From Corynebacterium propinquum DSM 44285 (GTDB lineage: Bacteria; Actinomycetota; Actinomycetes; Mycobacteriales; Mycobacteriaceae), in contig NZ_AQXC01000013.1 of NCBI RefSeq assembly GCF_000375525.1, forward strand, positions 1 through 63,484: DNA of 63,484 bases, read 5' to 3'. Below the pieces are notes generated by a model. It was given only the letters and a program-made list of their open reading frames with translations, did not search any database and was not told the DNA's origin. Shown here in pieces: positions 57,299 to 63,484 of the stretch. Positions within the stretch are counted from its first letter, which is position 1, and each line of letters begins with the position of its first letter. Made by a program: the position numbers and the translations under genes.

Positions 57299-57455
57299 GA
57301 CGGTTTCAAAGCGTATTAAGTTGTTTCTATGTGAAGCTGAGACTTCAGCTACTCTGACTAGAGCAGCATAGCTAACCCTTTGATGCCAATGGCGAGATTA
57401 TATGTTTCCTAGACGCCATTACTTTGGGAGATCAAATTGAAAGGAATTTGCAATA

Positions 57456-57818
57456 ATGCATTTTGACCACCTCACTATCTTGACAACTAATGTCAAAGAG
57501 TCATGGGACTTTTATCGAAATCTTCCGGAAGCCAAAGTGAGTTCACCAAATAGTGAGGGGTATTTTGAAGTTTCTTTCCATGAAAGTGTAATCGGAGTAT
57601 TTCACTTGGGAAAGTTCGCCGAAACCACTAAAACTAGTCCCACCAAATCTGGTGGTGCAATTATTCAGTTTTCAGTTGATGATGTAGATGAGTATTGGAA
57701 CAATTTGCCAACCGCACACCGGCAAAATGGATCATCGCCCCGAAAAATGCCCTGGCACTCCTACTCTGCATATATCTCCGATCCAGACGGCAACATACTG
57801 GAGTTCTACAAGTGGTAA
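57456..57818 (+). CDS. VOC (glyoxalase/bleomycin-resistance) family protein
   Basis: The 120-residue single-module protein starts MHFDHLTILTTNVKESWDFY and ends AYISDPDGNILEFYKW, with metal-ligand positions His4 and Glu in NILEF. VOC proteins act as small-molecule binding resistance proteins or isomerases. Codon use is visibly more AT-rich than in the flanking genes. It overlaps the MFS gene by seven bases, forming a two-gene unit that suggests binding plus efflux of a toxic compound. Confidence 0.85.
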   Translation: MHFDHLTILTTNVKESWDFYRNLPEAKVSSPNSEGYFEVSFHESVIGVFHLGKFAETTKTSPTKSGGAIIQFSVDDVDEYWNNLPTAHRQNGSSPRKMPWHSYSAYISDPDGNILEFYKW

Positions 57819-59041
57819 AAAGAGACTCTCTACTCCGTGAGAACCCATTGTTTTTTAGGTTTTGGTTTTCGCGGCTCATCTCTGTTGTGGGTTCAACGTC
57901 AACGCGGATTGCGATTCCGCTTGAAGTCCTTAAGCTCACAGAATCCGCGAGTCTAGCGGCCCTCGTTACAACTGTAGCCTTAGCGCCGATACTGATTTTG
58001 GGCATCCCCGCAGGCGCATTCGCGGATCATAGTTCACGAGTCTTCATTATGAGAGTTGCTGAACTTGCCTCGGCTATCACTACGGCGACACTGGCAGCAA
58101 TCCTCCTTTTGCTAGGGTTTTTGTCGCCTGCATTGCTCATATCGGTTGCACTACTGTCAATATTTGCCGTCTTTTTCGATGCATGTAGCTTTGGGCTTCT
58201 TCCCGATCTTGTGCCTAAAGAACGTCTAGGGCAGGCGAATGGGCTTCTTTACGGCAATAACACAGTCATTTCTCTACTTGGGCCCGTTATAGCAGGATTT
58301 CTTTACGCGCAATTTGGCCTTATTTTCGTTCTTCTTATTAATTCAGCAACGTTTTCAGTATCAGCTTTTCTGCTCTTTACATTGCCGAAGGATAATTCCT
58401 CTAATAAAGGAATGAGACAAACTCTAAGGTCGATGCCAAAAAGCATGGTTGAAGGACTAGATATCATTTGGCGCTCGCATCTCCTACGCTACCTAGTAGG
58501 TTCAGGGGCAGCTTCTGGTGTTGCAGGCGGAGCCTTGAGTGCTTGCATGGCAATTATTGCAGTTGAAAGATTTCGCGGGGGCGGAGAACTAGTTGGCTTG
58601 TTTGTCTCTGCTATTGGCGCAGGAGCCTTCTTGGCTTCACTCTTACTTTCGTTCCTTTCTGAACGATTTCCCCAAAGCCAAATAACACTCATTACAATGC
58701 CCTTTGCTGTTCTGAGCTTCTTTGGAGTTGCGCTCGCTCCAACGCCATTGATAATGACTTTATGTTGCTTTGCATGGGGGTCCTGCTACACAACTCTGAT
58801 CGTTAATAATGTCACGATTCGGCAATCAATTCTCCCTGATCATTTTCAGGCAAGAGTAAACTCAACAGCAAGGACAATAGCTTGGGGTGGAGAGCCGATT
58901 GGGGCCGGCCTCTCGGCACTTCTACTCAAATTCAGCAGTGATCAGGCGACGCTTTTGATCATTTCCGTTCCCTTTATAATCGCTGCCATTATGGCGCCTT
59001 TTACCCCGCTCAGAAAACGAGTTTTAGAACCCATTGCCTAA
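57812..59041 (+). CDS. MFS efflux protein (MFS_3 / drug-exporter type)
   Basis: The protein has 409 residues from GTG 57812 (GGAG at 57800-57803, eight bases away), overlapping the VOC stop. It opens VVKRDSLLRENPLFFRFWFS. Twelve membrane segments are visible, and the first loop has GIPAGAFADHSSRVFIM. SFGLLPDLVPKERLGQANGL is typical of the macrolide and siderophore efflux group. The open frame extends upstream into the VOC gene but reads as a shadow. The base composition is AT-rich compared with the surroundings, a sign of transfer. Confidence 0.83.
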   Translation: MVKRDSLLRENPLFFRFWFSRLISVVGSTSTRIAIPLEVLKLTESASLAALVTTVALAPILILGIPAGAFADHSSRVFIMRVAELASAITTATLAAILLLLGFLSPALLISVALLSIFAVFFDACSFGLLPDLVPKERLGQANGLLYGNNTVISLLGPVIAGFLYAQFGLIFVLLINSATFSVSAFLLFTLPKDNSSNKGMRQTLRSMPKSMVEGLDIIWRSHLLRYLVGSGAASGVAGGALSACMAIIAVERFRGGGELVGLFVSAIGAGAFLASLLLSFLSERFPQSQITLITMPFAVLSFFGVALAPTPLIMTLCCFAWGSCYTTLIVNNVTIRQSILPDHFQARVNSTARTIAWGGEPIGAGLSALLLKFSSDQATLLIISVPFIIAAIMAPFTPLRKRVLEPIA

Positions 59042-59283
59042 ATCAGCTAAGCATCTTTTCCAATAGTAATTTCCCATATATTTACCCTAGAAACAGTCGT
59101 CGTATCATCAGGTAATTAATTCTACAATAGAGATTTGGTCAGCCTTGTCTAGGGATCCCCAGCGTGGCTGAGGGTGAGTGTATTTGTCCCTGGATTATTC
59201 CCCAGATCTGTTAAGGTGATTTAGAACATAATTGTGCAGGTTTTAGCGCTGGATAACCCTCGATCACCAAAGGATTCAGTTAT
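59042..59283. other. intergenic region before the MHS symporter
   Basis: The 242 bases hold no gene I can support. The first half is AT-rich like the VOC-MFS unit; the second half contains AAAGGA (59269-59274), the ribosome site of the next gene. I see no clear promoter pair. Confidence 0.5.
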
Positions 59284-60621
59284 ATGGACTCATCGCCCGG
59301 TGACGCACCCCGCGACACCACCAACGCCGCCGTGGTGCAGGACCATGAAGTGCGCGATAAAGACGTCCGCAAAATCGCGATGTCCGCGTTCGTCGGAACC
59401 GCGCTGGAATGGTATGACTTCTTCCTATTCGGTACCGCCTCCGCACTGGTTTTTAACCACCTGTATTTTGCTACCGACGATCCAGTCACCGCCACGCTTG
59501 CGTCATTCGCCACGTTCGGCGTCGGCTTTCTCGCACGCCCGCTTGGAGCGATTCTTTTTGGCAAGCTCGGCGATCAATATGGTCGTAAACCCGCGTTGTT
59601 ATTAAGCATCGTCGTCATTGGTGTCGCCACCGGATTGGTTGGCTTGCTGCCGGATTATCACGCCATTGGCATGGCCGCACCAATCCTGCTGACGGTATTG
59701 CGTTTGCTACAAGGCATCGCCGTCGGTGGTGAGTGGGGCGGTGCCACCACCATCGCTATCGAGCATGCCCCGCCAGAAAAACGCGGCCGCTATGCTGCGA
59801 TGGTGCAGCTCGGCTCACCGGTGGGCACGTTGTTGTCTTCGGGTGCTTTCGCATTGGTGGTTATGCTTCCCGACGAGGCCGTCGATTCCTGGGGCTGGCG
59901 TGTGCCATTCCTTGCAGCATTCCCCTTCCTGGCAATCGCGCTATGGATTCGTCTGAAAGTTGAAGAATCGCCGGTCTATCAACAGCTGGCTGAAGAATCT
60001 GAGAACAAGCCCACTGGATCGCTGAAAGAACTATTCACGGCCTACCCGAAACAGACTCTGTACGCGACGTTTGCCGCTATCACCGGTATCGGTGGTTTCT
60101 TCATTTTCACTACCTATGCACTGTCGTACGGAACCCAGGTATTGGAATTTGATCGGCAAACCGTCGTCAATGCCACTTTGTTGGCTGCGGCAGGCCAGTT
60201 GTTCTTCCTCCCATTGTATGGTCGCCTCGGTGAGCGTTACGGTGCCGGGCTAGTGATGGGCATCGGTGGTATTACTGCAGCCATTCTGGCCGTACCGCTA
60301 TGGCTGTTGATTGATTCTCACAACGCAATTCTTATGACCATGGCGATTTGCATCGGCATCTGGGTTATTTCCGCACCTTATGGTGTGGTTGGGGTCCTGC
60401 TCGGTGAGATGTTCCCGGCCCACATCCGGTACACCGGGATGGCGATTACCTCGAATATCGCCGGTGCAATCTCTGGGCTGCTGCCATTTTTGGCTACCTT
60501 CATCAACTCGTTTTTTGAGGAACAATCCTCGGTCTCCGCGATGGTGCTGTTGATCATCATTACGCTGCTGACCGCACTCGGCGGAATCATGGGCTCGAAA
60601 TACAAGCACGAAGAGAACTAG
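59284..60621 (+). CDS. metabolite:H+ symporter (MHS family, ProP/ShiA-like)
   Basis: The 445-residue MFS protein shows the MHS signature early: IAMSAFVGTALEWYDFFLFG, then GFLARPLGAILFGKLGDQYG and RKPALLLSI. LRLLQGIAVGGEWGGATTIA in segment 4 to 5 is also diagnostic. Members take up osmolytes, shikimate or dicarboxylates. It is followed 69 bases later by the amidohydrolase gene on the same strand, so its cargo may be that enzyme's substrate. A 27-residue hydrophilic N-terminus precedes segment 1. Confidence 0.88.
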   Translation: MDSSPGDAPRDTTNAAVVQDHEVRDKDVRKIAMSAFVGTALEWYDFFLFGTASALVFNHLYFATDDPVTATLASFATFGVGFLARPLGAILFGKLGDQYGRKPALLLSIVVIGVATGLVGLLPDYHAIGMAAPILLTVLRLLQGIAVGGEWGGATTIAIEHAPPEKRGRYAAMVQLGSPVGTLLSSGAFALVVMLPDEAVDSWGWRVPFLAAFPFLAIALWIRLKVEESPVYQQLAEESENKPTGSLKELFTAYPKQTLYATFAAITGIGGFFIFTTYALSYGTQVLEFDRQTVVNATLLAAAGQLFFLPLYGRLGERYGAGLVMGIGGITAAILAVPLWLLIDSHNAILMTMAICIGIWVISAPYGVVGVLLGEMFPAHIRYTGMAITSNIAGAISGLLPFLATFINSFFEEQSSVSAMVLLIIITLLTALGGIMGSKYKHEEN

Positions 60622-60690
60622 TGTTCAGCACAGCCCCTCCCGAAAAATCCCGAATTCATCATCCCCCATCCGCGAAAGGAACCAACTCTC

Positions 60691-62334
60691 ATGGCCCTGC
60701 TCGATACCCTTATTACTAATGCCCGTATTTGGACCGGCGACCGCGAGAATCCGTCGGCAAGCGCAGTCGGTATTGTCGGCGACCGGTTTTTCCTCCTCGA
60801 TGAGGCCCAGGCCCACCAGTTGGGTGCGCGCCGTCATTACGACGCCAAAAATGCGTTTATCGCGCCAGGTTTTAACGACGCGCACTGCCACTCGGTGTGG
60901 TTTGGCTTGACGCTGGCAGAGATCGATCTTAGCGATTGCCACAGCGCACAGGATGTATATGACACCTTGGCGCAGGCAGAAAAGGACCGCCCGGACCAGG
61001 AGTGGCTGATTGCTTCGAATTTCCGTCCGTCGAAAATGGGCGGTGAAGAACTGGCCATTGCGGAGCTCGACCGCGCCACCAACAACCGAAAACTAGCCAT
61101 CAAGCACAATTCTGGCCACAGCATGACGGTTAACACTGCGGGCCTGAAAGCTGGCGGCATCAATGTCGACGATCCGGAGCAGCCCGAAGGCGGCCAGGTG
61201 GTGCTTGACGACGACGGCAACCCGACCGGCCTGCTGGAAGAAAACGCCATGCGCGCAATTAACGATCAGCTTAGCCCGGAATCGGTCGACGAGCTCGCTT
61301 ATGCGCTGCAGCTGGCGCACCGCCGTTATGTCGAAGAGGGCTTGACTTCGGTGACTGATGCCGGAATCGCCGGTGGCTGGATTGGCCACAGCCCGCGCGA
61401 AATGGCGGCGTACCAACAAGCCGCAGCCGCCGGTGACCTGCTGGCCCGCACCCAAGCGATGATCACCAGCGACGTTTTGCACCCGCTCGACGGGCACGCT
61501 GATGATCCGGAAGGCCACGGCCTGGATGCGGGCATCCGTACTGGTCTGGGCGACGAGCACCTGCAGATCGGCCCGGTGAAACTGTTTACCGACGGCTCCC
61601 TGTTGGGCACCACTGCCGCGATGACAGAAGCCTACTGTGGTTGTTCCCACCGCAAGGGTTATTTGCAGGGCGACCCGGAAGATATGACTGCACAAGCCAT
61701 TAAGGCTGCTGGAAATGGCTGGTCGCTGGCGCTGCACGCCATTGGCGATGCCGCGGTAGATTTGGCGCTCGACATCATCGAAGAAGCCACCGAAAAATAC
61801 GGCGCACCGGAAATGCCGCACCGCATCGAACACGGCGGGGTAGTGCGTGCTGATCAAATTGAGCGGTTGGTGAAAAACAACATCGTCGTGGCCCCGCAGC
61901 CGCGGTTCATCCCGGAATTTGGCGGGATCATGGCAGAGATGCTCGGTGAAGAGCGCACGAAACTGGCCTACCCGGCTAAGCGTCTGTTGGAAGCGGGCAT
62001 GATCTTGCCGGGAAGTTCGGATCGCCCGGTTGCCGATGGTGAACCACTCAAAGTTATTCAGGCATTCGTGCAGCGCACAACAGAAAACGGCACTGATTTT
62101 GGGCCAGAAGAAATCATCACCGTCGACGACGCGCTCTACGCATATACCGCGGGTTCGGCGGCAGCTACCGGCTGGGCGGGCCGCAAAGGGCAGATCGCGC
62201 CGGGGCAGTTAGCAGACTTGGTGGTGCTTGCCGACGATCCGCGTGAGGTGGATCCGGATACCATCAGTGATATCCAGATCCTGGCCACCATGGTCGGCGG
62301 CGAGTTCGTGCACGGTGGTTTACAGGAGGTTTAG
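60691..62334 (+). CDS. amidohydrolase family protein (YtcJ-like, amidohydrolase 3)
   Basis: The 547-residue TIM-barrel metal hydrolase begins LLDTLITNARIWTGDRENPS. Metal ligands: FIAPGFNDAHCHSVWFGLTL (His-x-His), LALHAIGDAAVDLALDIIEE and PHRIEHGGVVRADQIERLV, and Asp in ILPGSSDRPVADGEPL. The end GRKGQIAPGQLADLVVLADD is the family beta-sandwich. YtcJ-type members hydrolyse cyclic amides or exo-amides such as N-substituted formamides; the substrate is unknown. Start ATG with AAAGGA eight bases upstream. Likely paired with the MHS symporter. Confidence 0.88.
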   Translation: MALLDTLITNARIWTGDRENPSASAVGIVGDRFFLLDEAQAHQLGARRHYDAKNAFIAPGFNDAHCHSVWFGLTLAEIDLSDCHSAQDVYDTLAQAEKDRPDQEWLIASNFRPSKMGGEELAIAELDRATNNRKLAIKHNSGHSMTVNTAGLKAGGINVDDPEQPEGGQVVLDDDGNPTGLLEENAMRAINDQLSPESVDELAYALQLAHRRYVEEGLTSVTDAGIAGGWIGHSPREMAAYQQAAAAGDLLARTQAMITSDVLHPLDGHADDPEGHGLDAGIRTGLGDEHLQIGPVKLFTDGSLLGTTAAMTEAYCGCSHRKGYLQGDPEDMTAQAIKAAGNGWSLALHAIGDAAVDLALDIIEEATEKYGAPEMPHRIEHGGVVRADQIERLVKNNIVVAPQPRFIPEFGGIMAEMLGEERTKLAYPAKRLLEAGMILPGSSDRPVADGEPLKVIQAFVQRTTENGTDFGPEEIITVDDALYAYTAGSAAATGWAGRKGQIAPGQLADLVVLADDPREVDPDTISDIQILATMVGGEFVHGGLQEV

Positions 62335-62450
62335 CCTGGATTCTCAATCTGGAAAAGGTAAATTGTGAGCTTTTAAAGAAAAGAGTTACACAAACTGCTG
62401 GTGGCCGGGATATGACTGTCGCGGTTACCGAACGAAGAGATGAAAGATCT

Positions 62451-62486
62451 GGTGATCACCGCCCGGTGGGCGTCATCACCGCATTT
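62451..62486 (+). terminator. hairpin after the amidohydrolase gene
   Basis: GGTGAT...CCGCCC (62451-62464) pairs with GGGCG...ATCACC (62468-62480), followed by GCATTTTA. A plausible terminator, 117 bases after the stop, just before the small gene at 62502. Confidence 0.55.
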
Positions 62487-62501
62487 TATAGGTAGGTGAC
62501 C

Positions 62502-62864
62502 ATGGATATTGTGGAAGCAAGTGATCCCAGGAAGATGGATTACCTGGCAAAAGTGCTCAAAAATTTAATTTTGAGCGATATCCAAAATGGAGATATTATT
62601 TTGCACAATTTTGGTGTGCAGGAATATCAAGGACCATATGAGCAATTTAAGGGTGAGATTTGGCATTATTTCGATCTCCATTCCCCCCATCGGCATGATG
62701 GAAAGTTAGTGCGCCAATGGTATGACTTCCCCTCATTTGATGGAAGTCATGACAAAGATCCTGAAACAGAGGTTCTGCTGGAGGCATCGGCCATTTTTGA
62801 AAGTTTTCTCACCTCTACCCCGGAAAAATCACCTAACATGGAATATCTGGAAAATAAACCATGA
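62502..62864 (+). CDS. hypothetical protein, about 120 residues
   Basis: The product from ATG 62502 is soluble and acidic, starting MDIVEASDPRKMDYLAKVLK, with QYDFPSFDGSHDKDPETEVL-like polar character later and no membrane segment. GTG 62496 is an alternative start. Base composition is AT-richer than the core genes. A signal-peptide-bearing frame overlaps its stop (ATGA at 62861). I recognise no family; the pairing with a secreted peptide suggests an intracellular partner or immunity protein, which is only a guess. Confidence 0.5.
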   Translation: MDIVEASDPRKMDYLAKVLKNLILSDIQNGDIILHNFGVQEYQGPYEQFKGEIWHYFDLHSPHRHDGKLVRQWYDFPSFDGSHDKDPETEVLLEASAIFESFLTSTPEKSPNMEYLENKP

Positions 62865-63018
62865 AAAATTCATAAGTATAGCAGCAGCAGTAATTATTGG
62901 AATGTTTGCTTTTGGAGCAACGGCGTCGACGGCTTAGGCAGAACAGTTGTCTTCTGAGCATCTATATCAGCCAGGTGCTCAGGTGCCGACCAAACAGGGG
63001 TCAGGTCACAGTCAGTAA
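62861..63018 (+). pseudogene. decayed secreted peptide gene
   Basis: ATG 62861 overlaps the previous stop. One base shift inside the A-run that follows opens KFISIAAAVIIGMFAFGATA, a signal peptide ending STA. An in-frame TAG then interrupts before AEQLSSEHLYQPGAQVPTKQ and a final TAA at 63016-63018. A lost A and a nonsense change would explain both breaks. As written it makes only MKNS. Confidence 0.5.
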
Positions 63019-63233
63019 TGATTGCGATATTGATCAGCGAGTAATAATTCTCGTTGCCTTCGGTTCTGATTCAAGCTGCTTGACTCTGCCGCCTGCGGCC
63101 TTTCGTAAATGCCCGTTTTGATGGAGTCGAAAATTGCTAGTTTTCGCAAGCTAGCAATCTCAATTCCACACAACATTGGTTTTACTAGCGTCAGCCTGCT
63201 CTGAGTATCGCTAAACCTGTTATGTCCATGAGG

Positions 63234-63353
63234 TTTTTGGACTTGGAGTCCAGCTACTTTTTGGACGCGGAGTCTAGGGACTTTGTGGACGCGGAGTCTA
63301 GGGACTTTGTGGACGCGGAGTCTCCCCGCTTTTTGGACGGGGAGTCCACGGAG
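63234..63353. repeat. five tandem 24-bp units
   Basis: Units at 63234, 63258, 63282, 63306 and 63330 are each exactly 24 bases and share TTTKTGGAC and GGAGTC. Each contains a near-palindrome GGAC-NN-GGAGTCY. Because 24 is divisible by three the array is open in several frames. On the plus strand from ATG 63222 it reads 8-residue units such as FLDAESRD; on the minus strand, units such as LRVHKVPR. I cannot show that either is translated. Confidence 0.9.
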
Positions 63354-63484
63354 TTTTTGTACTGGTGCTAACTTGGCTTCTTCCGGCGGCTTGGCCGTGG
63401 CCCAGAGAGGTTGGGTTTTAGCTCTGGGGGTTGTCGGTGCCACATGCCGACAACGTGGTTTATGTTGATTTGACCGCCGGGTGG
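63354..63484. other. right edge of the window, non-coding as far as seen
   Basis: No gene can be supported here. GTTGTCGG (63430-63437) and CCGACAAC (63447-63454) form an 8-bp hairpin with a 9-base loop, followed by GTGGTTTATGTTGATTT, so it may be a terminator of a gene reading rightwards. Confidence 0.4.

Overview
The window is a chromosomal segment of an actinobacterium, almost certainly a Corynebacterium. The evidence is the run glmM / glmS / alr / tsaE / tsaB / rimI / tsaD / groES / groEL1 / sigD / rsdA / DUF5319 / guaB / guaB3 / guaA / imuA'-imuB / dnaE2. This matches the order I recall for the ESX-4-linked arm of Mycobacterium tuberculosis. A histidine-tailed GroEL1, a CIRCE operator, an ArsR with the C15-C16-C55 arrangement known from C. 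glutamicum, and leaderless promoters agree with that. All coordinates and motif counts were read by eye.

Layout. 1-1240: an IS30-type element (cut by the window edge) inserted into a decayed IS3-type element. 1.2-2.9 kb: a small membrane protein and an MFS permease. 3.0-9.7 kb: amino-sugar synthesis (glmM, glmS) flanking three genes that by position correspond to the Rv3440c/Rv3439c pair, and a catalytically odd alpha/beta hydrolase. 9.8-14.5 kb: alanine racemase and the t6A genes. 14.5-16.7 kb: HrcA/CIRCE-controlled groES-groEL1. 17.0-19.2 kb: SigD and its anti-sigma factor. 19.3-24.7 kb: GMP synthesis. 24.7-25.2 kb: a previously easy-to-miss mini-operon (a frameshifted peptide gene and a 57-residue membrane protein) under an iron-box-like promoter. 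25.4-27.9 kb and 35.9-39.0 kb: the ImuA'-ImuB-DnaE2 SOS mutasome, split by an arsenic locus (30-32.7 kb) and a metQNI methionine importer (32.8-35.6 kb).

39.1-48.5 kb is accessory. After an orphan siderophore-type binding lipoprotein comes a complete non-phosphorylating L-fucose pathway: symporter, mutarotase, L-fucose dehydrogenase, lactonase, fuconate dehydratase, 2-keto-3-deoxy-L-fuconate aldolase, lactaldehyde dehydrogenase and an IclR regulator. The end products would be pyruvate and L-lactate. 48.5-54.8 kb: an SRAP protein, then an operon of TPP enzyme, amino-acid permease, HisC/Pat-type aminotransferase and M20 amidase whose joint substrate is unknown. 54.9-63.5 kb: a GDPD lipoprotein, a TRIC-like channel, a VOC-MFS pair of foreign base composition, an MHS symporter with a YtcJ-like amidohydrolase, and a decaying tail with 24-nt repeats.

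Two signals cut across genes. The 10-mer CTTGCCGACG occurs exactly 22 times on both strands, in several reading frames, and is missing from most accessory stretches. Short tandem duplications recur right at stop codons. I regard the 10-mer as the most interesting feature of the window.
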